Of a stretch of DNA of 64,000 bases, positions 7,743 through 16,335 are shown piece by piece. The DNA is from Streptomyces katrae (GTDB lineage Bacteria > Actinomycetota > Actinomycetes > Streptomycetales > Streptomycetaceae): contig NZ_JNZY01000001.1 in NCBI RefSeq assembly GCF_000717655.1, positions 1 through 64,000 of the forward strand, written 5' to 3'. The translations under genes were made by a program, and so were the position numbers. Position 1 is the first letter of the stretch. The number at the start of each line of letters is the position of its first letter. Below the pieces are notes generated by a model that saw only the letters and a list, made by a program, of their open reading frames with translations, ran no database searches and was not told where the DNA came from.

Positions 7743-9008
7743 GTGGCTGTCCAAGAGATGTCCCGAAGCACCCACGGCGGCACCTGCACCTGCGACGACT
7801 GCCCGCACGGCGCTCAGGAGGGGCACCGGCGCGCGGTCGCCGCGTTCACGGAGAAGAGGGACGAGTTCGCCGCGGGCCAGGGCCTGCCGGCGGCGGTGGC
7901 CCGGTCCGCCGGGGCGTCCCGGCAGTGGGTCTCCGACGAACTGACCCTGTCGGCCCGTACGGTCGCCGACCGGGGCCGGGAGGCCGGCAACTCCTGGCTG
8001 TACCTGTTCTCCCGGCGGGCCGTGCTCGCCGTGTGGATCGCCGCCGGAGTGCTGCTGCTGGTACAGGTCGGCACCGCGGTCGGCACCGGCTGGTCCACGG
8101 CGCGTACCGCCGGGCTGCTCGCGGCGGTGGTCCTGGCCGGGCTGCTCACGGTCGCCGCCCGCGCCCAGTCGCTGCGCGGCGGGCTGCTCGCCCCGCTGGT
8201 CGGGGAGGACAACCGGCTGTCCACCTCGAAGGCGGTGCCGACCGCGTGGGTGGTGCTGACGGCGTTCGCCGCGCTGCTGCCCGCGCTGCGGCTGGCGGCC
8301 TCCTCGCCCGGGCCCGAGCGGCAGGCGCTGTACGCGGGACTGGCGCTGGGCCGGGCGCTGCCGCTGCTGGCGGTGGTCGCGCTGACCTCCGCCGTGGCGG
8401 TGCTGGTGCGCCGGGTGGTCACCGTACGGATCATGGGCCAGCGGATGCAGAAGCTGCCGGCGGACCGGCCGCGCGGGGCGGACCTGCTGACGGACGACGC
8501 GGGCCACGGTAGCTTCCCGGACGCCCAGTACGTGCTGGTCTCCACGGTCGTGCTGGCCTTCGCGGCGGTCTCGATGGCCCGGTTCCCGGACCGGCTGCCG
8601 CGGCTGCCGTGGGCGCTGGCCATGCTGGTTGCCCTGTCGGCGGCGGTGTACCTGGCGGCGAAGTACGCGGAGGTGACCCGTCCGCTGATCCTGTCGGTGG
8701 TCCGCAGACGGGAGCCGGGCGACCTCGACGCGGCCATCCGGCCGGGCGACGACATCGAGATCCGCGGCGTGGGCTTCGTGCCGCCGGGGGCGCAGACGCC
8801 GCAGATGCTGGCCCGGCTGGTCGTACGGGTCGGGGCGGTGCACGTGCACGTGCCGCTGGTGCCGGTCTCGGGCGGGTTCACCAACCCCTCGGACTCGGTC
8901 CTGACGGTGCCGGTCCCGGCGGAAGTGGAACCCGGGCGCATCGAGGTCCAGGTGGTCACGGCCGCCGGAGTGGAATCCAACCGCTGCACCATCGACGTGG
9001 CCGAGTGA
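7743..9008 (+). CDS. multi-pass membrane protein with C-terminal IPT/TIG-like domain
   Basis: A 421-residue protein of unrecognised function. The N-terminus has a small Cys motif CTCDDC (about residues 14-19). Roughly six hydrophobic segments follow between residues 85 and 310, for example AVLAVWIAAGVLLLVQVG. The last 80 residues, from DIEIRGVGFVPPGAQT through RIEVQVVTAAGVESN, resemble an IPT/TIG beta-sandwich, which would place an Ig-like domain beside the membrane. The GTG at 7743 follows GAGAGGC; an ATG at codon 6 is an alternative. The gene precedes a DoxX gene with a 18-base gap, so the two may be co-transcribed. Confidence 0.7.
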   Translation: MAVQEMSRSTHGGTCTCDDCPHGAQEGHRRAVAAFTEKRDEFAAGQGLPAAVARSAGASRQWVSDELTLSARTVADRGREAGNSWLYLFSRRAVLAVWIAAGVLLLVQVGTAVGTGWSTARTAGLLAAVVLAGLLTVAARAQSLRGGLLAPLVGEDNRLSTSKAVPTAWVVLTAFAALLPALRLAASSPGPERQALYAGLALGRALPLLAVVALTSAVAVLVRRVVTVRIMGQRMQKLPADRPRGADLLTDDAGHGSFPDAQYVLVSTVVLAFAAVSMARFPDRLPRLPWALAMLVALSAAVYLAAKYAEVTRPLILSVVRRREPGDLDAAIRPGDDIEIRGVGFVPPGAQTPQMLARLVVRVGAVHVHVPLVPVSGGFTNPSDSVLTVPVPAEVEPGRIEVQVVTAAGVESNRCTIDVAE

Positions 9009-9026
9009 ACGGGGTACACATGGGGC

Positions 9027-9539
9027 GTGACCCGAACTGATGTCCCTTCCGCCGGCACTTCCGGCCCTTCCGGACTGCGGGAACAGGCTGCCCGGTACGC
9101 CCTGCTGCCGCTGCGGATCTTCCTCGGCGTGACCTTCGTCTACGCGGGCCTGGACAAGCTGACCGACTCCGCGTTCCTGTCCGCCGCCGGCCCCGGCTCC
9201 ATCGGCGAGCAGATGCACGGCGTGCGCGACACCTCCGCGATCCCCGCCCTGGTCGACTGGGCCCTGCTCTCGCCCGTCGGTTTCGCCGTGGTGCTCGCCA
9301 CCGGGGAACTCCTGGTGGGCCTCGGCGTCCTGGCCGGCCTGCTGACCCGGATCGCGGCCACCGGCGGAGCGCTGATCTCGCTCAGCCTGTGGCTCACGGT
9401 GTCCTGGCAGGTGTCCCCGTACTACTACGGCAACGACCTGATCTACCTGATGGCCTGGATCCCGATGATCCTGGCCGGGGCGCCCTACCTGTCGCTGGAC
9501 TCGGTGATCCGGTCGCGCCGGTCCCGGCGTACGGCGTAG
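9027..9539 (+). CDS. DoxX family membrane protein
   Basis: A 170-residue integral membrane protein of the DoxX family. Seen features are an initial LRIFLGVTFVYAGLDKLTD segment, a long loop with FLSAAGPGSIGEQM, and three further hydrophobic helices, including GELLVGLGVLAGLLTRIAA. DoxX proteins are four-helix proteins linked in some bacteria to oxidative stress and thiol homeostasis, but no reaction can be stated here. The GTG at 9027 starts 18 bases after the preceding gene and the Shine-Dalgarno is poor, consistent with co-transcription. Its 3' end overlaps the convergent small membrane protein gene by 55 bases. Confidence 0.85.
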   Translation: MTRTDVPSAGTSGPSGLREQAARYALLPLRIFLGVTFVYAGLDKLTDSAFLSAAGPGSIGEQMHGVRDTSAIPALVDWALLSPVGFAVVLATGELLVGLGVLAGLLTRIAATGGALISLSLWLTVSWQVSPYYYGNDLIYLMAWIPMILAGAPYLSLDSVIRSRRSRRTA

Positions 9540-9709
9540 GTCACCGTCCCGACCAGCGCGGCCAGGCAGAGCCCGCCCATGGTCATCGGGATGACCAGGA
9601 ACCAGGGGAGGTCGGCCTCGCCGGTCGCGTCGAGCAGGTACAGCACGCCCGCGGCCACCAGGACCAGGCCCGCCAGCAGCCGTCCGGGCTGGAACTCATG
9701 ACGCCGCAC
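9485..9709 (-). CDS. small two-helix membrane protein
   Basis: A 74-residue protein with two hydrophobic helices (LLAGLVLVAAGVLYLLDAT and FLVIPMTMGGLCLAALVGTV) and a charged C-terminus. The GTG at 9709 is chosen because GGAGGTGG lies directly upstream; it overlaps the end of the PspC gene by 14 bases, suggesting translational coupling. It probably works with, or is made alongside, the PspC protein. I do not recognise a named family. Confidence 0.65.
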   Translation of the reverse strand: MRRHEFQPGRLLAGLVLVAAGVLYLLDATGEADLPWFLVIPMTMGGLCLAALVGTVTYAVRRDRRDRITESSDR

Positions 9710-11018
9710 GGGCCACCTCCACTTGTCCCACACCCGCGTTCAGGTGCAGCTCGATCGTTCCCCCGGCCTCGGTGCCGGCGGGCGGCCCGAGGGTCGCCTG
9801 CTGGGTTTCGCCGCCGCTCTTGATGCGTACGTTCTGACTCGTGTCCCCGGGCAGGCGGATGTCGCCCAGCCTGACCGAGACGTCGGCCCGCGCGGTGACC
9901 TCGCGGGGCACGATCACCTTGAGCCGGCCCGCCTCCGCGGTGGCGCGTACGGACAGGGTGGTGCCCTTCGGCACGTCCAGCCGGCTCAGGTCCAGCGTGG
10001 CCAGCCCGGTGCCCGCCGTGTACAGGGGTCTGACGTCGGCCACCGCGGCCGGCCGCCATTCCACGGCCTTCCAGTCGGTGCCGATCTCGCGGGGCAGCGC
10101 GGAGGCCCCGGCGAGCAGCCCCGTGGTGATCATCGCGAGCAGGACGGTGCCGAAGCCGGTGCGGCCCTTGACCGAGCTGACCGCGAGGCCGAGACCGAAG
10201 ACCGCAAGGGCCGAGGCGAGCCCGATCTGCAGCGCGTGCGAGAGGGTGCTGCCCTGCCAGACCGAGGCGGTGGCGGCGCCCCCGGCCAGCAGGGCCAGGA
10301 CGAACACCCGCCCCCCGATGCCGCCGCGCGGGACCCTCGGGGCGGCGGCCCGCCCGGGCCCCGCCGCGCCCTTGCCGCCCGCGGTGGCCGGGACGGCGCC
10401 CGCCTCGGCGGAGTCGTCCGGGCCCCACAGGTATCCGGTGGCCCCGACGGGGCCCGTGGTGCCGTCCTTGACCAGCGGGTCCCGCCACCAGGAGGGGGCG
10501 CCGGGCACGGGCGGAGCCTGGGTCTCCGGCGGGCCCGGGCGGTGGGCCGCCTGGGGCTCCGCCTCGGGGGCGGCGGTGCTGCGGCGGCGCTGCGACCAGT
10601 ACGAGGCCCCGCCGAGGGCCAGGATGACCAGCACGGAGAACACGGCCAGTCCGCCGTTGTCCAGCATCGACAGGAACAGCGCGCAGCCGACCAGGGCCGC
10701 GAACACCGCGGCCAGGGTGGCGCCCTCGACCCGGCCCGTCAGCAGCTTCTTCGCCTCGCTGTCGTCCTCGCCCTCCACCGGCAGCAGCAGCCAGGCGAAG
10801 CCGTAGAAGATCAGGCCGACGCCGCCGGTGACCGCGAGGACGCCGAGGACGATCCGGAAGATCGCCGGGTCCAGGTCGAAGTACCGGCCGAGGCCGCCGC
10901 ACACGCCCGCGAGGACCTTGTCGCGCTTGCTGCGGCGCAGGGATGGCCGGTCGGCGGCGCCCGGCGGCGGTGCCGCGCCGGCAGCGGCCGGCGACGGCGA
11001 GGAGTCGTGCTTGGTCAT
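9696..11018 (-). CDS. PspC domain-containing membrane protein
   Basis: A 440-residue envelope-stress-type membrane protein. After a Pro/Ala-rich start, residues about 25-85 form a PspC domain (DKVLAGVCGGLGRYFDLDP and following helices). Several more hydrophobic segments alternate with Pro/Gly-rich linkers. The C-terminal 130 residues are beta-rich, for example DIRLPGDTSQNVRI, like the adhesin-like domains that follow PspC in actinobacteria. The ATG at 11018 (MTKHDSS) is preferred over an upstream in-frame start because the extra residues overlap the promoter region. It faces a PspC-domain histidine kinase divergently, so this protein is probably a target or sensor partner of that two-component system. 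Confidence 0.85.
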   Translation of the reverse strand: MTKHDSSPSPAAAGAAPPPGAADRPSLRRSKRDKVLAGVCGGLGRYFDLDPAIFRIVLGVLAVTGGVGLIFYGFAWLLLPVEGEDDSEAKKLLTGRVEGATLAAVFAALVGCALFLSMLDNGGLAVFSVLVILALGGASYWSQRRRSTAAPEAEPQAAHRPGPPETQAPPVPGAPSWWRDPLVKDGTTGPVGATGYLWGPDDSAEAGAVPATAGGKGAAGPGRAAAPRVPRGGIGGRVFVLALLAGGAATASVWQGSTLSHALQIGLASALAVFGLGLAVSSVKGRTGFGTVLLAMITTGLLAGASALPREIGTDWKAVEWRPAAVADVRPLYTAGTGLATLDLSRLDVPKGTTLSVRATAEAGRLKVIVPREVTARADVSVRLGDIRLPGDTSQNVRIKSGGETQQATLGPPAGTEAGGTIELHLNAGVGQVEVARAAS

Positions 11019-11081
11019 GGATCCATGGTGACCGGCCGCCGCGCCCCGCGGCACCGGGCCCGACCCTGGCACAACCCTGAT

Positions 11082-11106
11082 ATCCCCCCTACAGAACTGG
11101 GGGGAT
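11082..11106. promoter_or_regulatory. inverted repeat between divergent PspC genes
   Basis: An 8-bp perfect inverted repeat (11082-11089 with 11099-11106, ATCCCCCC/GGGGGGAT, 9-base spacer) sits between the two divergent start codons. It is well placed to be an operator for the LuxR-type regulator encoded downstream. It was found by eye and is untested. Confidence 0.4.
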
Positions 11107-11149
11107 GCCCTGATGCCACGCGGGCCGCGCGCGTGTGACCATCAGGAAC

Positions 11150-12445
11150 ATGCCCGTCTCCGCCGCCCCCCGTCCCCCGCACGCAGCAGAAGCCGACGAA
11201 ACGCCGCAGCGCAGGCTCTACCGCAGCGCCGACGGCCGGATGCTCGGCGGTGTCGCGCGCGGTCTCGCCGGGCACCTCGGGCTGCCCGTCATCTGGGTCC
11301 GGCTCGCCTTCCTCGGCCTGTTCATGTGGGGCGACGGGCTGGGCGTCCTGCTCTACGCCGCGTTCTGGGTCTTCGTACCGCTGGGCGTCGGCGGCCGCAC
11401 CGGCCACCGCTCCTTCTTCGAGGCGCTCCCCGACGGCAGCCGGCGCCTGCGCAAGCCCGACAAGGGACAGATCACCGCGCTCATCGCCCTGTGCATCGGC
11501 GCCGGGATCTTCATCTCGAAGGTCCAGGCCGGGGGCGCGTCCGGGCGTTACGTCTGGCCGACGCTGCTGGTCGGCGCCGGGGTGGTCCTCGTATGGCGGC
11601 AGGCCGACAACGCCCGCCGCGCCCACTGGGGCGCCGCAGGCGGGCGCAATGCCCGCCTCCTGCAGATGGCCCGCGGGTTCGCCGGGGTCGCACTGGTCGG
11701 CGTGGGCCTGACCGTCTTCATCGTCGTACGCGGCTCCGCGGCGCAGCTCGGCAACGTCCTGACCGCAGCGCTCGCCGTCCTCGTCGGCATCGCCCTGCTC
11801 GCCGGGCCCTGGCTGATCCGGATGACCCAGGACCTCTCCGAGGAGCGCCTGATGCGCATCCGGGCCCAGGAACGCGCCGAGGTCGCCGCCCACGTGCACG
11901 ACTCGGTGCTGCACACGCTCACCCTGATCCAGCGCAACGCGGAGGACGTGGGCGAGGTGCGGCGGCTCGCCCGCGCCCAGGAGCGGGAGCTGCGGAACTG
12001 GCTGTACAAGCCGGAGGGCACCGGCAAGGACGAGGCAGAGGAGCCGGCCACCCTCGCGGAGGCCGTCAAGAAGACGGCCGCCGACGTGGAGGACCACCAC
12101 GGCGTCCCCATCGAGGTGGTCGTGGTCGGCGACTGCCCGCTGGACGAGAAGCTCGCCGCACAGATCCAGGCCGCGCGCGAGGCGATGGTCAACGCCGCCA
12201 AGTACGGTGGCGAGGGAGGGCCGGTGCAGGTGTACGCCGAGGTGGAGGGGCTGACGGTGTTCGTGTCCGTACGGGACCGCGGACCGGGCTTCGACATCGA
12301 CGCGGTACCGGACGACCGCATGGGCGTACGAGAATCGATCATCGGCCGGATGCAGCGCAACGGCGGGACCGCACGGCTGCGGTCCGCGCCCGACGGCGGC
12401 ACCGAAGTCGAGCTGGAGATGGAGAGGGCGGCGAACGCAGCATGA
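11150..12445 (+). CDS. PspC-domain sensor histidine kinase
   Basis: A 431-residue membrane kinase. A PspC domain lies at about residues 20-85 (MLGGVARGLAGHLGLP), followed by several transmembrane helices. The cytoplasmic kinase core has the phospho-acceptor region AEVAAHVHDSVLHTLTLIQ, typical of NarL/DegS-type (HisKA_3-like) kinases. The ATPase has an N-box AREAMVNAAKYGG and a G-box RDRGPGFD. It phosphorylates the LuxR-type regulator whose ATG overlaps its stop (ATGA). The ATG at 11150 has AGGA close upstream; a GTG 15 bases earlier lacks a ribosome-binding site. The arrangement with the divergent PspC protein suggests cell-envelope stress sensing, which is an inference. Confidence 0.9.
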   Translation: MPVSAAPRPPHAAEADETPQRRLYRSADGRMLGGVARGLAGHLGLPVIWVRLAFLGLFMWGDGLGVLLYAAFWVFVPLGVGGRTGHRSFFEALPDGSRRLRKPDKGQITALIALCIGAGIFISKVQAGGASGRYVWPTLLVGAGVVLVWRQADNARRAHWGAAGGRNARLLQMARGFAGVALVGVGLTVFIVVRGSAAQLGNVLTAALAVLVGIALLAGPWLIRMTQDLSEERLMRIRAQERAEVAAHVHDSVLHTLTLIQRNAEDVGEVRRLARAQERELRNWLYKPEGTGKDEAEEPATLAEAVKKTAADVEDHHGVPIEVVVVGDCPLDEKLAAQIQAAREAMVNAAKYGGEGGPVQVYAEVEGLTVFVSVRDRGPGFDIDAVPDDRMGVRESIIGRMQRNGGTARLRSAPDGGTEVELEMERAANAA

Positions 12446-13134
12446 CCGAAGAGACCGGCAGCGGGGGAGTGGCCAGGAACGTTCGGGTGGTGCTCGTCGA
12501 CGACCACCGGATGTTCCGTACGGGCGTCCAGGCCGAGATCGGCGAGACCGCCCGGACCGGCGTCGAGGTCGTCGGCGAGGCGGCCGACGTCGACCAGGCC
12601 GTCACCGTCATCACCGCCACGCGGCCCGAGGTGGTCCTGCTGGACGTGCACCTGCCCGGCGGCGGCGGGGTCGAGGTGCTGCGGCGCTGCGCCCCGCTGA
12701 TGTCGGCGGCCGAGGACCCGGTGCGGTTCCTGGCCCTGTCGGTGTCGGACGCGGCCGAGGACGTCATCGGGGTCATCCGGGGCGGCGCGCGCGGGTACGT
12801 CACCAAGACGATCACCGGGACGGACCTGGTGGACTCGATCTTCCGGGTGCAGGAGGGGGACGCGGTGTTCTCGCCGCGCCTCGCGGGCTTCGTGCTCGAC
12901 GCCTTCGCCTCGACGGACGCGCCGCCGGTCGACGAGGACCTGGACCGCCTCACGCAGCGCGAGCGCGAGGTGCTGCGGCTGATCGCGCGCGGGTACGCGT
13001 ACAAGGAGATCGCCAAGCAGCTCTTCATCTCGGTGAAGACGGTGGAGTCGCACGTCTCGGCGGTGCTCAGGAAGCTCCAGCTGTCCAACCGGCACGAGCT
13101 GACCCGCTGGGCGACGGCGCGCCGCCTGGTCTGA
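12442..13134 (+). CDS. LuxR/NarL-family response regulator
   Basis: A 230-residue regulator. The receiver domain (about residues 14-130) has the acidic pair LVDDH, the phospho-acceptor Asp in VVLLDVHLPGG, and the conserved Lys in GYVTKT. The C-terminal GerE/LuxR helix-turn-helix contains LTQREREVLRLIARGYAYKE and KTVESHVSAVLRKL. The start overlaps the kinase stop in ATGA, so the two are translationally coupled cognate partners. Likely targets are the divergent PspC gene and its own operon. Confidence 0.93.
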   Translation: MTEETGSGGVARNVRVVLVDDHRMFRTGVQAEIGETARTGVEVVGEAADVDQAVTVITATRPEVVLLDVHLPGGGGVEVLRRCAPLMSAAEDPVRFLALSVSDAAEDVIGVIRGGARGYVTKTITGTDLVDSIFRVQEGDAVFSPRLAGFVLDAFASTDAPPVDEDLDRLTQREREVLRLIARGYAYKEIAKQLFISVKTVESHVSAVLRKLQLSNRHELTRWATARRLV

Positions 13135-13149
13135 GCACGCGCGGGTCTG

Positions 13150-13191
13150 CGCGCGTGTGACCCACGCCGCCGCGCGTGTGACCCACGCCGC
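13150..13191. repeat. 21-bp perfect tandem duplication
   Basis: Two adjacent identical 21-base copies (13150-13170 and 13171-13191), each beginning CGCGCGTGTGACCC, lie just after the response regulator stop. They are non-coding. They may be a simple duplication, or paired half-sites upstream of the esterase gene. Confidence 0.8.
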
Positions 13192-13241
13192 AGGGGGCGG
13201 GGGCAACCGCGCGGTGTCACGCGGCCCTCTTGGGTGGCGTG

Positions 13242-14354
13242 ATGAGCTTGACCGGGATCCCCCTCTTCGCGACGGCGATCGCCCTCACGGCGATCGCCGT
13301 CGTCCTGCCGCTGGCCGTGTGGAGCAAGGTGCGCGGCCCCGCCGTCGTACGCGTGTCGACCCGCGCCCTGATGGTGCTGTTCGCCCAGGTCACCGCCGTT
13401 GCGCTGGTGTTCATCGCGGTGAACCGGCAGGAGACCTTCTACAACTCCTGGAGCGATCTGCTCGGCACCGGCAAGTACGTCACCGCCGCCCCCGACCTGG
13501 GCCCGGACGGGCTCGGCGGGAAGAAGGCCACGGAGGTCAAGGCGGAGCCGAAGGTGCTCCAGGAGTTCCAGCCGGTCGACGGCCTCGGCGGCCGGGTCAA
13601 GAAGACCGAGCTCAACGGCAAGATCTCCGGGGTCAAGGGCGAGGTCATGGTCTGGCTCCCGCCGCAGTACGACGACCCGGCGTTCAAGAACAAGAAGTTC
13701 CCCGTGGTCGAGCTGATCCCGGGCATACCGGGGACGGGCAAGTCCTGGTTCCAGGGGCTCAAGGCGCACGAGGTGCTGGAGCCGCTGATGAAGAGCGGCA
13801 AGGTGCAGCCGTTCATCCTGGTCTCGCCGCGCGCCATGCTGCTGGGCAACGGCGACACCGGCTGCGCGAACATCCCCGGCAAGGTCAACGCGGACAGCTG
13901 GTTCAGCGTCGACGTCCGCAAGATGGTCGTCGACAACTTCCGGGCGTCGGACGAGGCCCGCACCTGGGGCGTCGCCGGGTACTCGGCGGGCGCGTACTGC
14001 GCCGCCAAGCTGGGCATCCTCCACCCCGACCGGTACAGCGCGGCCGTCTCCCTGTCCGGCTACAACGACCCGGGCCAGGAGCCCACCTCGCTGGTCGCCC
14101 AGGACCCGGAGATGCGGCGCACCCACAACCTGAAGGCCCTGCTCAAGGCCGCGGCCACGCCGCCGGCCGTCGCGCTGTGGATGTCGGGGGCCGAGCAGGA
14201 CGGCTACCTGTCCGGGACGGACCTCAAGGCCATCGCACAGAACCCGACCACGGTGCACGCGGAGAAGGTGGTCGGCGGCCACAACCTCGACTCGTGGTCG
14301 AAGCAGATCCCGCAGACCTTCGGCTGGCTGAGCACGCAGGTCAAGGCGCCGTAG
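13242..14354 (+). CDS. membrane-anchored alpha/beta-hydrolase, esterase D-like
   Basis: A 370-residue protein. Two N-terminal hydrophobic helices (about residues 5-25 and 40-60) anchor a large domain of the putative esterase/mycolyltransferase-like alpha/beta-hydrolase type (PF00756). The nucleophile elbow is GYSAGAYCA and the catalytic His is likely in VVGGHNLDSW; an Asp/Glu lies before it. MVWLPPQYDDPAFKNKKFP is the typical strand region before the active site. The ATG at 13242 is chosen with GGGTGG upstream; GTG 13239 is possible. The substrate is unknown; an extracytoplasmic site is likely from the topology. Confidence 0.8.
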   Translation: MSLTGIPLFATAIALTAIAVVLPLAVWSKVRGPAVVRVSTRALMVLFAQVTAVALVFIAVNRQETFYNSWSDLLGTGKYVTAAPDLGPDGLGGKKATEVKAEPKVLQEFQPVDGLGGRVKKTELNGKISGVKGEVMVWLPPQYDDPAFKNKKFPVVELIPGIPGTGKSWFQGLKAHEVLEPLMKSGKVQPFILVSPRAMLLGNGDTGCANIPGKVNADSWFSVDVRKMVVDNFRASDEARTWGVAGYSAGAYCAAKLGILHPDRYSAAVSLSGYNDPGQEPTSLVAQDPEMRRTHNLKALLKAAATPPAVALWMSGAEQDGYLSGTDLKAIAQNPTTVHAEKVVGGHNLDSWSKQIPQTFGWLSTQVKAP

Positions 14355-14366
14355 AGCGGCGCCGGC

Positions 14367-15407
14367 CTACGCCGGGCGGGAGGCGCCCGCCCAGGGCATG
14401 GAGTCGATCGGGGCCACACGGACCGTCGAGCCGGGGCGGGGGGCGTGGATCATCTGGCCGTTGCCGATGTACAGGCCGACGTGGGTGACGCCGGAGTAGA
14501 AGAACACCAGGTCGCCGGGGGCCAGCTGGTCGCGCGAGACGCGCTGTCCGGCGTTGATCTGGGTGTACGTGGTGCGGGGGAGGGAGACCCCGGCCGAGCG
14601 CCAGGCCGCCTGGGTCAGCCCGGAGCAGTCGAAGGAGCCCGGTCCCGTCGCGCCCCAGACGTACGGCTTGCCGATCGCCCCGTACGCGAACGCCACCGCG
14701 CGGGCGGCGCGCGTACCGTCCGCAGGCCCCGGGGGTGTCGTGGCGCGCGGACCGGCCGGGGCCGCGCCGGCCGACTGGGCCTCGTACGCGGCCCGCTCCT
14801 CGGCGGTGAGCTTGGCCAGCAGCCGCTTGGCGGCGGCGAGCTTGCCCTCGACGGTGGCCTTGTACCCGGCGAGCTCGCCCTCGCGGTCGCGCAGGTCGGC
14901 GAGCCGGCCGGCGGCCTGGTCCCTGAGCTGGCCGACCTCGTCGAGCCGACGCCGTACGGAGGAGATCTCGGCGGCGCTGCGGTCGCCGGTCCGGGTGAGG
15001 AACGAGGCCCGGTCCAGGTACTCCTGCGGGTCCGCGGCGAGCGCCAGCTGCATGGCGGGCCCCAGGCCGCCGCTGCGGTACTGGCCGGCGGCCAGGGAGC
15101 CGAGCGCCCTGCGGGCCGTGTTGAGCCGGTCGGTCTTGCGGGCGGTCTCGTCGCGCAGCCCGTCGAGCGCGCGCTGCGCCTCGTCGGCCTCCTCCTTCGC
15201 CCCGTTGTACCGCTCGGTCGCCGCCTCGGCCTCCTCGTAGAGCCGGTCCACCTCGGCCTTCACCTGGGAGGGCGTCTGCTGGGGGTCGGCCTGCGAGGTG
15301 CCTTCGAAGGCGGTGGCGGTGGCAGCGCCCGCGAGGGCGAGCGTGGCGGCGGTCCGTACGGTGCCGCGGGAGAGCGGGCGCTGCCTGGGCTTTCGGTGAC
15401 TGGCCAC
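14367..15407 (-). CDS. secreted NlpC/P60 peptidoglycan endopeptidase with coiled coil
   Basis: A 346-residue cell-wall hydrolase of the RipA/PcsB layout. It begins with a signal sequence (RRK-rich start, then TAATLALAGAATATAF). A long coiled coil from about residue 45 to 205 is rich in Glu/Ala/Arg/Leu. After a Pro/Gly linker comes the C40 catalytic domain with Cys261 in FDCSGL, His309 in THVGLYIG and a third polar His near 321. It is expected to cleave D-Glu/mDAP bonds in peptide stems, with the coiled coil acting in autoinhibition or recruitment. The start is GTG at 15407. I looked upstream for a c-di-AMP (ydaO) riboswitch, common before such genes, and did not see one. Confidence 0.9.
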   Translation of the reverse strand: MASHRKPRQRPLSRGTVRTAATLALAGAATATAFEGTSQADPQQTPSQVKAEVDRLYEEAEAATERYNGAKEEADEAQRALDGLRDETARKTDRLNTARRALGSLAAGQYRSGGLGPAMQLALAADPQEYLDRASFLTRTGDRSAAEISSVRRRLDEVGQLRDQAAGRLADLRDREGELAGYKATVEGKLAAAKRLLAKLTAEERAAYEAQSAGAAPAGPRATTPPGPADGTRAARAVAFAYGAIGKPYVWGATGPGSFDCSGLTQAAWRSAGVSLPRTTYTQINAGQRVSRDQLAPGDLVFFYSGVTHVGLYIGNGQMIHAPRPGSTVRVAPIDSMPWAGASRPA

Positions 15408-15543
15408 GAGGGCCTCACGTCCTTCCTCGCTCGGGAGCTCGGTGCTTGGAGGAGGACGCTAGACCTGAAGGTAACGGCCGGATGACGGGATGATCGCAAG
15501 TGCTCTGACGTGATCCGAGGTGACCGGATGTGGCGCTTGCGGA

Positions 15544-15897
15544 TCAGCGCCAGAGGACGGCGATGAAGATATTGACCACGGTCAGTCCGCCGACCGCGCC
15601 GAACAGCGCCTTCTCCACCCGCTCCTCGTCCCGCTTCACGTAGACGAGGGCGAGGATCACGAAGAGGACGGCGAGCTTCACGCCGATCTTGATGTTGTTG
15701 ACGTGGCCGCCGTCCATCTCGCGGAAGCCGACCAGCAGGACGCCTGTGACGAGCATCGTCAGCGCGCCGTGCAGCATCGCGGGCACGAAGCGGGCGGTGC
15801 CGGCGCTCATCGCCTTCATCTGGGTCAGGAAGCCGCCCAGGAGGGAGGCGATACCGATGATGTGCAGGCCCACGAAGACATTGATGAGTACGTCCAT
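15544..15897 (-). CDS. small four-helix membrane protein
   Basis: A 117-residue protein with about four hydrophobic segments (VLINVFVGLHIIGIASLLGGF; AMLHGALTMLVTGVLLVGF; IGVKLAVLFVILALVYV; ALFGAVGGLTVVNIFIAVLW, read in part). The ATG at 15897 is the first plausible start; the open frame continues upstream but only through low-quality sequence antisense to the ArsR gene. Function is unknown. It is divergently arranged with the ArsR regulator, a common layout when the regulator controls its neighbour. Confidence 0.75.
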   Translation of the reverse strand: MDVLINVFVGLHIIGIASLLGGFLTQMKAMSAGTARFVPAMLHGALTMLVTGVLLVGFREMDGGHVNNIKIGVKLAVLFVILALVYVKRDEERVEKALFGAVGGLTVVNIFIAVLWR

Positions 15898-15987
15898 GGC
15901 GCCGAGCGTACGGGGGCTCCCGGCCGGCCCGGGAAGCGGGTCGGCCCGTCCGGGAGGGTCCGTACGAGATCTGCGTACAGTGGCGGC

Positions 15988-16335
15988 ATGCCTGCCGCCG
16001 CCGAGCCGACCCACCCCCGCGTCGAGGACCTCGACCTGGCCGAGGTGCTCGCGGCCCTCGGGCATCCCGCCCGCCTCGAGATCGTCCGCAAGCTCGCCTC
16101 CGGCGAGGAGATGTCCTGCGGCGAGGTGGTGCCGGACCTGCCCAGGTCCAGCGTCACGCACCACCTCAAGACGCTCCGCGAGGGCGGGTTGATCCGCCGG
16201 CGCCCGCAGGGCCGCAGGCTCTGCCTCACGCTGCGCAGGGACGACCTCGAGCTGCGTTTCCCCGGTCTGCTGGAACTCGTACTGGCGTGTCGGTCCCGCC
16301 CTCTAGACTCGGAAAGCGATGAGCAGCCTCTTTGA
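15988..16335 (+). CDS. ArsR-family HTH regulator
   Basis: A 115-residue winged-helix repressor-type protein. The motif run VLAALGHPARLEIVRKLAS, then SSVTHHLKTLREGGLIR and the wing RRPQGRRLCLTL, is characteristic of ArsR/SmtB. No obvious metal-binding CxC motif is present, so it may sense something other than metal. It is divergent from the small membrane protein and its last 17 bases overlap the start of pcrA. Its target cannot be deduced. Confidence 0.85.
   Translation: MPAAAEPTHPRVEDLDLAEVLAALGHPARLEIVRKLASGEEMSCGEVVPDLPRSSVTHHLKTLREGGLIRRRPQGRRLCLTLRRDDLELRFPGLLELVLACRSRPLDSESDEQPL

Noticed and set aside
15408..15543. Possible c-di-AMP (ydaO) riboswitch upstream of the NlpC/P60 gene
   Set aside because: The conserved blocks of that aptamer are not visible and the leader is short.
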